This document shows, piece by piece, positions 20,887-29,089 of a DNA stretch of 64,000 nt. This DNA is from Streptosporangium sp. NBC_01495 (GTDB lineage: Bacteria > Actinomycetota > Actinomycetes > Streptosporangiales > Streptosporangiaceae): positions 10,354,001 to 10,418,000 of the forward strand of contig NZ_CP109430.1 in the NCBI RefSeq assembly GCF_036250735.1. The letters are read 5' to 3'. Under the pieces are notes generated by a model. It made no database searches. It was not told the DNA's origin and worked only from the letters and a program-made list of their open reading frames with translations. The position numbers and the translations under genes were made by a program. Position 1 is the first letter of the stretch, and each line of letters begins with the position of its first letter.

Positions 20887-21027
20887 ATGTACGACGTATT
20901 GTCCGCGTTGATACCCCCGGCGGTCGTCGGCGGGGCCTTCATCTTCGGAGTCGTCAAGCTACTTCGGAGTGAAGCCGTCGGCCGGCGACCGGCAAAACGG
21001 CCAGGCCCCGAGTCGCAGAAGAGCTGA
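20887..21027 (+). CDS. 46-residue single-span membrane protein
   Basis: ATG 20887 to TGA 21027, with GGAGCGAGGA as RBS. The peptide starts MYDVLSALIPPAVVGGAFIF, continues GVVKLLRSEAVGRRP and ends in a basic tail. It thus has one hydrophobic helix of ~20 residues followed by Lys/Arg, predicted N-out or tail-in. It lies 130 nt upstream of lsr2 on the same strand. The family is not recognised and it is easily missed because of its size. Codon use is coding-like. Confidence 0.6.
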   Translation: MYDVLSALIPPAVVGGAFIFGVVKLLRSEAVGRRPAKRPGPESQKS

Positions 21028-21157
21028 TCCACAGGAGGCTCGACTGGGAGTCTCGGTTGCCTGTGAGAATCGCCGGGCTCCTGGAATTGCCGCTCTTCGA
21101 TCGCGGGTATATGTTTAGCTTGCGAATGAAACAATACTCCGCGAAAGGATTGTGTAG

Positions 21158-21490
21158 ATGGCCAAGCAGATCCAGGAGATTCTCATCGACGACCTCGATG
21201 GGGGCGAGGCCAATGAGACTGTCGCCTTCGCGATTGACGGCACCAGCTATGAGATTGACCTGAGTGACGTTAACGCGAAGAAGCTCCGCGACTCCCTGTC
21301 GGCTTTCGTGCAGAGCGCCCGTCGTTCCGGCGCCCTGGCTCCCCGCCGCCGCCGCGCAGGCGGAGCGCGGGCACTCACGCGAGAGAAGAGCGCCGACATC
21401 CGGGCGTGGGCGAAGTCCCACGGCCTTAATGTCAGCGAGCGCGGTCGAATCGCCTCCAAGATCGTCGAGCAGTACGAAGCGGCTCACTAG
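21158..21490 (+). CDS. lsr2: Lsr2 nucleoid-associated protein
   Basis: 110 aa. The N-terminal oligomerisation domain (MAKQIQEILIDDLDGGEANE, then FAIDGTSYEIDLS) is joined by an Arg-rich linker to a C-terminal DNA-binding domain whose RGR (residues 95-97, SERGRIASKIV) inserts in the minor groove of AT-rich DNA. Lsr2 is the actinobacterial H-NS analogue that silences AT-rich, often horizontally acquired genes. It stands as a single gene, followed by its own hairpin, upstream of clpC. Confidence 0.96.
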   Translation: MAKQIQEILIDDLDGGEANETVAFAIDGTSYEIDLSDVNAKKLRDSLSAFVQSARRSGALAPRRRRAGGARALTREKSADIRAWAKSHGLNVSERGRIASKIVEQYEAAH

Positions 21491-21512
21491 ATCGGCCCAG
21501 CGGATCGAGTGA

Positions 21513-21567
21513 ATCATGCGGTTATGGCGGTCACGGTGGGGTCCGGTGGCGGCCATGACCGCATGAT
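21513..21567 (+). terminator. Hairpin after lsr2
   Basis: The arms ATCATGCGGTTATGGC (21513-21528) and GCCATGACCGCATGAT (21552-21567) pair over 16 positions with one mismatch; the loop is 23 nt. It starts 22 nt after the lsr2 stop and has no T-run. Confidence 0.5.
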
Positions 21568-21591
21568 GCGTTTGACTGGAAGCGAAACGTC

Positions 21592-21605
21592 GTTCGCTTG
21601 CGGCG
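21592..21605 (+). promoter_or_regulatory. ClgR-type box upstream of clpC
   Basis: GTTCGC-TTGCG-GCG fits the actinomycete ClgR operator layout GTTCGC-N5-GCG and lies 165 nt upstream of the clpC ATG. ClgR is the known activator of clp genes in Streptomyces and mycobacteria; its gene is not in this window. Confidence 0.6.
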
Positions 21606-21769
21606 TAGCGGGAACATCCCGCCCCCCGTAAGTAGTTGGATGGAGGGTGAACGCCCTGCTCTCGGGGAACGTCTTCTGCATAGAGCGGTCGCCGGGTCGG
21701 GGCTACCATGCGGGATGACAGGGCTCGGATATCCCGGACCTGCCTGACCGCTCTGTGAGGAGCGACGAG

Positions 21770-24277
21770 ATGTTCGAGAGGTTCACCGACCGCGCACGGC
21801 GGGTTGTCGTCCTGGCCCAAGAAGAGGCCAGGATGCTCAACCACAACTACATCGGTACGGAGCACATTCTTCTTGGCTTGATCCATGAAGGTGAAGGCGT
21901 TGCCGCCAAGGCTCTGGAGAGCCTCGGCATCAGTCTTGAAGGTGTGCGTCAGCAGGTCGAGGAGATCATCGGCCAGGGTCAGTCTGCGCCGTCGGGGCAC
22001 ATTCCGTTCACCCCGCGTGCCAAGAAGGTCCTTGAGCTTTCGCTCCGCGAAGCCCTGCAACTAGGCCACAACTACATCGGCACCGAGCACATCCTGCTCG
22101 GCCTCATCCGTGAGGGCGAGGGCGTCGCCGCCCAGGTGCTGGTGAAGCTGGGAGCCGATCTCAACCGGGTCCGGCAGCAGGTCATCCAGTTGCTCCACGG
22201 CTACCAGGGCAAGGAGCCGGCCGCCGCGGGCGGTCCGACCGAGGCCGCGCCGTCGACCTCCCTTGTGCTGGACCAGTTCGGCCGCAACCTGACCCAGGCC
22301 GCCCGCGAGGGCAAGCTCGACCCGGTCATCGGCCGGGAGAAGGAGATCGAGCGGGTCATGCAGGTCCTGTCCCGCAGGACCAAGAACAACCCGGTCCTGG
22401 TGGGCGAGCCCGGCGTCGGCAAGACCGCCGTCGTGGAGGGCCTGTCCCAGAAGATCGTCAAGGGCGAGGTGCCGGAGACGCTCAAGGACAAGCAGCTCTA
22501 CACCCTCGACCTGGGCGCCCTGGTGGCGGGTTCCCGCTACCGCGGTGACTTCGAGGAGCGGCTGAAGAAGGTCCTCAAGGAGATCCGCACCCGAGGCGAC
22601 ATCATCCTGTTCATCGACGAGCTCCACACGCTCGTCGGCGCGGGTGCCGCCGAGGGCGCGATCGACGCCGCCAGCATCCTGAAGCCGATGCTGGCCCGAG
22701 GCGAGCTGCAGACCATCGGGGCCACCACCCTCGACGAGTACCGCAAGCACCTGGAGAAGGACGCGGCGCTCGAGCGGCGCTTCCAGCCGATCCAGGTGGC
22801 CGAGCCCAGCCTCAGCCACACGATCGAGATCCTCAAGGGCCTGCGCGACCGTTACGAGGCCCACCACCGCGTCTCCATCACGGACGGCGCCCTGGTGGCC
22901 GCCGCGCAGCTGGCCGACCGCTACATCAGCGACCGGTTCCTGCCGGACAAGGCGATCGACCTCATCGACGAGGCCGGCTCGCGCATGCGCATTCGCCGCA
23001 TGACCGCGCCGCCGGACCTCCGCGAGTACGACGAGAAGATCGCCAACGTGCGGCGCGACAAGGAGTCCGCGATCGACGCGCAGGACTTCGAGAAGGCCGC
23101 CGCGCTGCGTGACCAGGAGAAGCAGCTCCAGCTCAAGCGCGAGCGCCGCGAGAAGGAGTGGAAGGCCGGCGACATGGACGTCGTCGCCGAGGTCACCGAG
23201 GAGCTCATCGCGGAGGTCCTGGCGACCGCCACCGGCATCCCGGTCTTCAAGCTCACCGAGGAGGAGTCCCAGCGACTGCTCCGCATGGAGGACGAGCTGC
23301 ACAAGCGGATCATCGGTCAGGACGACGCCATCAAGGGTCTGTCCCGCTCGATCCGCCGTACGCGCGCCGGTCTGAAGGACCCGCGTCGCCCGGGTGGCTC
23401 GTTCATCTTCGCCGGCCCGTCCGGTGTCGGTAAGACCGAGCTGTCCAAGGCGTTGGCCGAGTTCCTGTTCGGGGACGAGGACGCGCTGATCATGCTGGAC
23501 ATGTCGGAGTTCATGGAGAAGCACACCGTCTCCCGCCTGTTCGGCTCGCCTCCCGGCTATGTCGGATACGAGGAGGGCGGCCAGCTGACGGAGAAGGTGC
23601 GGCGCAAGCCGTTCTCGGTCGTCCTGTTCGACGAGATCGAGAAGGCCCACCCCGACATCTTCAACTCGCTGCTGCAGATCCTGGAAGACGGTCGCCTGAC
23701 CGACGCCCAGGGCCGGGTGGTCGACTTCAAGAACACCGTCATCATCATGACGACGAACCTCGGCACCCGCGACATCTCCAAGGGTCAGGGGGTCGGCTTC
23801 GCGAAGAACAACGACGCCGAGTCCAACTACGACCGGATGAAGTCCAAGGTCCAGGAGGAGCTCAAGCAGCACTTCCGGCCGGAGTTCCTCAACCGTGTCG
23901 ACGACATCGTGGTCTTCCACCAGCTCACGCCGAAGGAGATCATCCGCATCGTCGACCTGATGCTGGCCCAGGTGGGCCTGCGTCTGAAGGACCGCGACAT
24001 GGGGATGGAGCTCACGCAGGAGGCCAAGCAGCTGCTGGCCGACCGTGGCTACGACCCGGTGATGGGCGCGCGTCCGCTCCGCCGTACGATCCAGCGCGAG
24101 CTGGAGGACACCCTGTCCGAGAAGATCCTGTACGGCGAGCTCCGTCCCGGCCAGATCGTGAAGATCGCGATCGAGGGCGAGGGGGAGAACGCGAAGTTCA
24201 CCTTCATCGGTGAGAACGCGCCGGCCGACCAGGTTCCCGACTCGGCCGCCGCCATCGCGGAGCCGATCCAGAACTAG
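21770..24277 (+). CDS. clpC: ATP-dependent Clp protease ATPase subunit ClpC
   Basis: 835 aa Hsp100 unfoldase. Two Clp-N repeats (residues 1-~145; NYIGTEHILLGLIHEGEGVA is repeated as NYIGTEHILLGLIREGEGVA) precede NBD1 with Walker A GEPGVGKT (212-219). A coiled middle domain with a UVR motif follows (DAQDFEKAAALRDQEKQL), then NBD2 with Walker A GPSGVGKT and LLQILEDGRLTDAQGR. The tail contains the ClpP-docking loop region and MGARPLRRTIQRELED. ATG 21770 follows GAGGAG. ClpC delivers substrates to ClpP1P2 and is essential in many actinobacteria. A strong terminator follows, so the gene is monocistronic. Confidence 0.97.
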   Translation: MFERFTDRARRVVVLAQEEARMLNHNYIGTEHILLGLIHEGEGVAAKALESLGISLEGVRQQVEEIIGQGQSAPSGHIPFTPRAKKVLELSLREALQLGHNYIGTEHILLGLIREGEGVAAQVLVKLGADLNRVRQQVIQLLHGYQGKEPAAAGGPTEAAPSTSLVLDQFGRNLTQAAREGKLDPVIGREKEIERVMQVLSRRTKNNPVLVGEPGVGKTAVVEGLSQKIVKGEVPETLKDKQLYTLDLGALVAGSRYRGDFEERLKKVLKEIRTRGDIILFIDELHTLVGAGAAEGAIDAASILKPMLARGELQTIGATTLDEYRKHLEKDAALERRFQPIQVAEPSLSHTIEILKGLRDRYEAHHRVSITDGALVAAAQLADRYISDRFLPDKAIDLIDEAGSRMRIRRMTAPPDLREYDEKIANVRRDKESAIDAQDFEKAAALRDQEKQLQLKRERREKEWKAGDMDVVAEVTEELIAEVLATATGIPVFKLTEEESQRLLRMEDELHKRIIGQDDAIKGLSRSIRRTRAGLKDPRRPGGSFIFAGPSGVGKTELSKALAEFLFGDEDALIMLDMSEFMEKHTVSRLFGSPPGYVGYEEGGQLTEKVRRKPFSVVLFDEIEKAHPDIFNSLLQILEDGRLTDAQGRVVDFKNTVIIMTTNLGTRDISKGQGVGFAKNNDAESNYDRMKSKVQEELKQHFRPEFLNRVDDIVVFHQLTPKEIIRIVDLMLAQVGLRLKDRDMGMELTQEAKQLLADRGYDPVMGARPLRRTIQRELEDTLSEKILYGELRPGQIVKIAIEGEGENAKFTFIGENAPADQVPDSAAAIAEPIQN

Positions 24278-24307
24278 GAACGGTCAGGCATGGCCTGATC
24301 AGGCAGA

Positions 24308-24351
24308 GCAGACCCCGCCGTGAGGAGACTCACGGCGGGGTCTGCTTATTT
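24308..24351 (+). terminator. Strong terminator after clpC
   Basis: A perfect 17-bp stem GCAGACCCCGCCGTGAG / CTCACGGCGGGGTCTGC with a GAGA tetraloop, followed by TTATTTG. Confidence 0.92.
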
Positions 24352-24650
24352 GTTACCAAAGACGGTATCTCGCCACGACAGGTAGTACTACACTCTGTAG
24401 AGCGAGTTCGGTGACTCTCATCCAGATGATCTCAAAGTAGTACTGGCTGCGGTGAGAGCGGTATCGAGGTCAGCCCAGCGACGTACCGAGGAATCAGCTC
24501 CGGGAGTGACGCGGAGGTCGGTGGCCGCGCGGGATGCTTCAGACGACCGGATCGAGCTCCCGACAGGGAGAGCTCCGGCTCACGCCGCCGTCGACGACCG
24601 GCGCGGGGCTATCGGGGACGCTTACACGGAAGTACGCCTTGGAGGCACGC

Positions 24651-25601
24651 ATGCGTTTACGGCACGAGGACGGGACACTCGTTCACCTGGCCTACAACGC
24701 GGGCGTGCACCCCGCCGAGGATCTGGAGAACCTCATCGCGCACCTGACGCGATACGCGGTGCCGGTGCGCAAGCGCCTCGGGGTGGAGCGCATGGGGGTC
24801 GGCCTGTGGCTCTCCCCGAGCGTCGCCGACCACCTCACCGCCGACAGGATCGAGCTGGTGCGCCTGCGCCGCTCCCTCGAGGAGCGCGGCCTGGAGGTCG
24901 TCAGCCTCAACGGCACCGGTGGCAGGAACCAGGAGGTCCCGGGCCCCGACTGGGCCAAGCCCGAGCGCTACCGCTACACGATGGCGCTGGCCAGGATCCT
25001 GGCCTTCCTGCTCCCGCAGGACGTCCGCTTCGGAAGCATCTCCACCATCCCCATCGGCTGGCGCCGCGACTGGCCGGCCGATCTGCATTCGATCGCCTCG
25101 CGACGGCTGGAGCGCCTCGCCCGCGAGCTGCGCGGGCTGTACAGCGTCACCGGCAAGACGATCAGGGTCGGTTTCGAGCCGTGGCCCGGATGCGTGCTGG
25201 AGACCACCAAGCAGGCCCTCGACCGGGTCGGCGGCATCGACTCCGAGCACCTCGGCATCTGCCTGGACGCCTGCTACCTCGCGGGCGGCTCTGAGGAGCC
25301 CGGAGCCGCCCTGCGCGGCCTGGCGGCCGCCGGAGCCCCGGTGGTGAAGCTCGGCCACGTACACAACCACATGGCCGCCTCCTGCCAGGAGCTGCCCAGC
25401 ACCCGGCCGGTCCTGGAGGACACCCTCACCGCGATGCTCTCCGGCGCGGTGAACGGCACCGCCCACATCGAGGTGGAGACCCACGACCTGGCCGTGCCCC
25501 TGAGGGCCAGGGGCCCCGGCGCCCTGGTCAGCATGATCGCCGAAGAGCTCGACTGGGCCCGCACCAGCCTCACCGCCCTCGGGCTGCGCCTCGCCGCCTG
25601 A
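24651..25601 (+). CDS. EboE-like sugar phosphate isomerase/epimerase-fold protein
   Basis: 316 aa TIM-barrel protein. The start LAYNAGVHPAEDLENLIAHL, the strand VGLWLSPSVADHL, VVSLNGTGGR and the metal-site blocks VGFEPWPGC, LGICLDACYLAGG, VKLGHVHNH and HIEVETHD resemble EboE (metabolite traffic protein) and related xylose-isomerase-like barrels with Glu/Asp/His ligands. No other ebo gene is present. ATG 24651 has GGAGG five bases upstream; an open frame further 5' lacks family similarity. The reaction is unknown. Confidence 0.75.
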   Translation: MRLRHEDGTLVHLAYNAGVHPAEDLENLIAHLTRYAVPVRKRLGVERMGVGLWLSPSVADHLTADRIELVRLRRSLEERGLEVVSLNGTGGRNQEVPGPDWAKPERYRYTMALARILAFLLPQDVRFGSISTIPIGWRRDWPADLHSIASRRLERLARELRGLYSVTGKTIRVGFEPWPGCVLETTKQALDRVGGIDSEHLGICLDACYLAGGSEEPGAALRGLAAAGAPVVKLGHVHNHMAASCQELPSTRPVLEDTLTAMLSGAVNGTAHIEVETHDLAVPLRARGPGALVSMIAEELDWARTSLTALGLRLAA

Positions 25602-25853
25602 TCCTCCTCGCTCGCCGGTTCGCCGGGTTCGCGGCGCGGCGGCGGGAGCCTTCCCCGTCGTGCACGGAGGCCTCGGCGGGGAAGGCCCCGGCGGGAAAGG
25701 CCATCCGAGCCGGGGCCGGGCCACCCCCGGTCTGGGAGAGCCCGGAGAAGGCCCGGGAGGGCCCGGCGCGGCTCGTGGCCCGGCTCGGAGGCGGTCCGTG
25801 CTCCCGTCCGGCGGGAGAACGCCTGGTCGGGCCGGGAGGCGGTCCGTGCCGTT

Positions 25854-26729
25854 TCAGCCGGGGAGACGGTAGGTGCCGTCGTCGAGGACCTCGGCCAGTC
25901 CGTCCGCCACCAGGCCGTCGAGGGCCCGCTCGCGCTGCGGGGCGTCGTCCCAGACCACGTCGAGAGCGTCCTTGGGCACGGCGCCGTGGGCCTGGCGCAG
26001 CACCGCGAGAAGGCGGCCGCGGCACTGGCGATCCGTTCCCGCGTACGTCTGGCCCCTGCGCGCCGGACCGTCGTGGGCCGGCTTGCCCGCCAGGCGCCAG
26101 GCGCACAGGTCGCTGATCGGGCAGTCGGCGCAGCGGGCGGCGCGAGCGGTGCAGACCAGGGCGCCCAGTTCCATGACGGCGACCGCCCAGACGGGCGCGC
26201 GGCCGGCGTCGGGGAGCAGCGAGGCGGCGAGCCTGCGCTCGGCGGGCGTGGTGGCCTTCGGCGGATACTCCTGGCCGCTGACGGCCCGCGCCAGGACCCG
26301 CCGCACGTTGGTGTCGAGAACCGCGTGGCGGCCCTTGAAGGCGAAGCTGGCGACCGCGGCGGCGGTGTACTCGCCCACGCCGGGAAGTGTCAGCAGGGCG
26401 TCGTGATCGGTGGGGACCTCTCCGCCGTACCGGTCGGTGATCGCGCGGGCGCACGCGTGCAGGTTCAGTGCCCGGCGGGGGTAGCCGAGGCGGCCCCAGT
26501 GGCGTACGGCCTCGCCGGGGGACTCGCGGGCGAGGGAGGCGGGCGTGGGCCAGCGCTCCATCCACTCGGTCCAGAGGGGCAGCACCCTGACCACCGGAGT
26601 CTGCTGCAGCATGATCTCGCTGACCAGGATCGACCAGGGGGAGGCGCCGGGCGTCCGCCAGGGCAGGTCGCGGGCGTTGCCGGCGTACCAGTCGAGGATG
26701 GGTTCGAGGAGGCGGTTCGGCTCGGGCAC
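25854..26729 (-). CDS. mutY: A/G-specific adenine glycosylase
   Basis: 291 aa. MutY removes adenine mispaired with 8-oxoguanine. The HhH-GPD fold shows ILVSEIMLQQTPVVRVLPLW (catalytic Glu), LPGVGEYTAAAVASFAF (helix-hairpin-helix), HAVLDTNVRRVLAR (catalytic Asp) and the 4Fe-4S loop CTARAARCADCPISDLC (C-x6-C-x2-C-x5-C). The C-terminal NUDT1-like domain of longer MutY proteins is reduced to ~70 residues, as in many actinobacterial forms. GTG 26729 (VPEPNRLLEPILDWY) starts the conserved region; the frame upstream of it is not conserved sequence. Confidence 0.93.
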   Translation of the reverse strand: MPEPNRLLEPILDWYAGNARDLPWRTPGASPWSILVSEIMLQQTPVVRVLPLWTEWMERWPTPASLARESPGEAVRHWGRLGYPRRALNLHACARAITDRYGGEVPTDHDALLTLPGVGEYTAAAVASFAFKGRHAVLDTNVRRVLARAVSGQEYPPKATTPAERRLAASLLPDAGRAPVWAVAVMELGALVCTARAARCADCPISDLCAWRLAGKPAHDGPARRGQTYAGTDRQCRGRLLAVLRQAHGAVPKDALDVVWDDAPQRERALDGLVADGLAEVLDDGTYRLPG

Positions 26730-26862
26730 CTTTCGACGATAGTGCGGGATCGGGCGGCCTTGGTCCGTCTTCGCCCGACCCCGGCACGTGACCGGAGGCC
26801 GAAACAGGCCGGAAGCGGCGGGTCGCCTCCTGTGGCCCGCGAGGACTAACCATACTGAGCGT

Positions 26863-27537
26863 ATGGATCCCGACACGTTCCGTAGCGATATCGGAGTCGA
26901 CATCTACTGGCGGCGCCGGATGGCCGCGCTCGTCGGTGTGCTCGTGGTGGTCGCCGTCGTGGCGTGGGCCTGCTCGTCGACGAGCGGGCCGGACGACGTC
27001 AGGGAGAGGAACACCCCGGCCGCCGGGCAGGAGACGCCGGACCCGCTGCTGGCCGTCCTGCCGACCGTGACGGTCATCCCCTCGACGTCCGCGAGCCCCA
27101 CGCCCACGCCGGCGGCGACCAGGGCGGCCGCCAGGCCCAGGCGGCCAGGCGAGGCCTGTGTCTCCCCGCAGCTCGTGCTGAGCATGGAGGGCCAGGGGAC
27201 GGTCTACCCGCCGGGCATCCGGCCCCGGTTCATTCTCACCCTCGTCAACGTCGGCAAGGTGATGTGCACCACCGACGTGGGGCCGCGCGCGATGGAGGTG
27301 CGCATCACCTCCGGCGACGACCGCGTGTGGTCGTCCTCCGACTGCGTCAGCGGCGAGGCCGGCAACGTCCGCGAACTCGACCGCGGCATCCCGTATGTCA
27401 AGGAGCTGGTGTGGGACCGCCGCCGGTCCGGTGACGACTGCGCCGCCGACCGTGCCGCAGCCCTGCCCGGCACCTACGTCGCGGTGGTCCATGCCCCGGG
27501 CCTGCGGAGCCGCAAGGCCGTCTTCCACCTTCGTTAG
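26863..27537 (+). CDS. Membrane-anchored hypothetical protein
   Basis: 224 aa. Residues ~25-42 (LVGVLVVVAVVAWA) form one membrane helix close to a short charged N-terminus. A Pro/Thr-rich linker (STSASPTPTPAATRAAARPR) leads to an extracytoplasmic beta-rich domain with four Cys (CVSPQLVLS, VMCTTDVGP, SSDCVSG, GDDCAAD), likely two disulfides. A Cys follows the helix (WACSS), but the context is a weak lipobox. The domain resembles DUF4232-like surface proteins of actinomycetes; function is unknown. It diverges from mutY and converges on disA. Confidence 0.8.
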   Translation: MDPDTFRSDIGVDIYWRRRMAALVGVLVVVAVVAWACSSTSGPDDVRERNTPAAGQETPDPLLAVLPTVTVIPSTSASPTPTPAATRAAARPRRPGEACVSPQLVLSMEGQGTVYPPGIRPRFILTLVNVGKVMCTTDVGPRAMEVRITSGDDRVWSSSDCVSGEAGNVRELDRGIPYVKELVWDRRRSGDDCAADRAAALPGTYVAVVHAPGLRSRKAVFHLR

Positions 27538-27729
27538 CCGCCGGGGATCCCCGCGCGGCGGGGACCTCGCGACTCGGCGGCCGGGGGTTCCCGCCCGGCG
27601 GGGACCCCGGGTCCGACTCCGGCGGCCGTCGGGGTTCTCGTTCGGCGGGGGCCTCGGGTTCGCGCCGGGCGGGACCCCGGGGACGCCCGGGGACGCCGTG
27701 GGTGCCCCGGGGCCCGCCGGGCGGGGACC

Positions 27730-28815
27730 TCAGACGTAGCGTTCCAGGATGGACGACTCCGCCAGCCGGGACAGGCCCTCGCGGATGTGGCGGGCCCTGG
27801 CCTCGCCCACCCCGCCCACCTCCTGGAGCTCGCCGATGCTGGCCGCCAGGAGCTTCTGCAGGCTGGCGAACTGGTCGACGAGGCGGTCGACCACGGTGTT
27901 CGGCAGGCGCGGGACCTTGGCCAGCAGGCGGTAGCCCCGGGGGCTCACCGGGGTCTCCAGGGCGTCGTTGCCCGAGTGGCCGAGGATCTGGGCGACGACC
28001 GAGAGATCGAGCAGCTCGGCGGAGGAGAGCTGGTCGAGCTCGTGCAGCGCCTCGGCGAACTTGCGCGGGCGGCGGCCCGCCGCGGGCAGGTAGTCGCGCA
28101 CGATCAGCTCGCGGTCGCTCTCCGTGCCGGCCACGAGCTCGTCCAGCTGCAGGGAGAGCAGCCGGCCGTCGGTGCCGAGCTCGACCACGTAACCCGCGAT
28201 CTCCTCGGAGATGCGCCTGACCATCTCCAGCCGCTGGGCGACCACCGCGATGTCGCGGACCGTCACCAGATCCTCGATCTCCAGCGCCGAGAGCGTGCCG
28301 GAGACCTCGTCCAGGCGGAGCTTGTAGCGCTCCAGCGTGGCCAGGGCCTGGTTGGACTTGGACAGGATGACCGCCGACTCCTCCAGCACGTAGCGGATGC
28401 CGTCGAGGTAGAGGGCGATGATCCGCATGGACTTGCTGAGGGAGATGACCGGCAGCGACGTCTGCAGGGCCACGCGCTGGGCGGTGCGGTGCCGGGTGCC
28501 GGACTCGTCGGTGGGGATGGACGGATCGGGCATCAGGTGCACGGCCGCGCGCACGATCCGGAGATCGCCGGAGTTGAGGACGATGGCGCCGTCCATCTTG
28601 GCCAGCTCGCGCAGCCGCGTCGCGGAGAACTCGACGTCGAGCTCGAAGCCGCCGCTGCACATCTCCTCGACCGTGCCGTCGTATCCCAGCACGATCAGAC
28701 CGCCCGTGTGCCCGCGGAGAATCCGCTCCAGTCCGTCGCGCAGAGCGGTGCCCGGTGCGACCGCGGCCAGGACGGCTCTGCGGCGTTCGTCGAGTCCTCT
28801 GTAGGTTGCTGCCAC
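27730..28815 (-). CDS. disA: DNA integrity scanning protein / diadenylate cyclase
   Basis: 361 aa, full length. The N-terminal DAC domain has the catalytic DGAIVLNSGDLRIVRAAVHL and GTRHRTAQRVALQ (DGA and RHR motifs), which make c-di-AMP from two ATP. A helical linker follows, and then a C-terminal RuvA-like helix-hairpin-helix domain (IGELQEVGGVGEARARHIRE) that binds branched DNA. The start is GTG 28815. It lies 274 nt downstream of radA in the same direction, the usual radA-disA order. Its product should feed the c-di-AMP riboswitch at 17.4 kb. Confidence 0.97.
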   Translation of the reverse strand: MAATYRGLDERRRAVLAAVAPGTALRDGLERILRGHTGGLIVLGYDGTVEEMCSGGFELDVEFSATRLRELAKMDGAIVLNSGDLRIVRAAVHLMPDPSIPTDESGTRHRTAQRVALQTSLPVISLSKSMRIIALYLDGIRYVLEESAVILSKSNQALATLERYKLRLDEVSGTLSALEIEDLVTVRDIAVVAQRLEMVRRISEEIAGYVVELGTDGRLLSLQLDELVAGTESDRELIVRDYLPAAGRRPRKFAEALHELDQLSSAELLDLSVVAQILGHSGNDALETPVSPRGYRLLAKVPRLPNTVVDRLVDQFASLQKLLAASIGELQEVGGVGEARARHIREGLSRLAESSILERYV

Positions 28816-29089
28816 ATGACCCCCGTGGTCTGCGTATAACGCTCAGCTTACCGGCGAAGGACCCGCGCGGTCTGGAATCGGCGGATGCCACGCGCCGTAC
28901 GGCGCCCGTGACGCGCCGCACCGGCGCGGACGCCGCCGGAGCCGTCGACCGCGTTCCGCCCGGCGCCCGTGACGGGGCGCACCGGCGCGGACGGCCGGCC
29001 CGTGTGGCCGTACGGCGCCTGTGACGGCCACGGGAGCGGGGACGCGTCTCGGGTGACCTGGGTGGAGGGCGGCATCCCAGCCGTTCTCC

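Noticed and set aside
25570..27528. 652-aa minus-strand frame covering mutY and the gene after it
   Set aside because: It is in a different frame from mutY, is full of Arg/Pro and matches nothing. mutY itself is clear.
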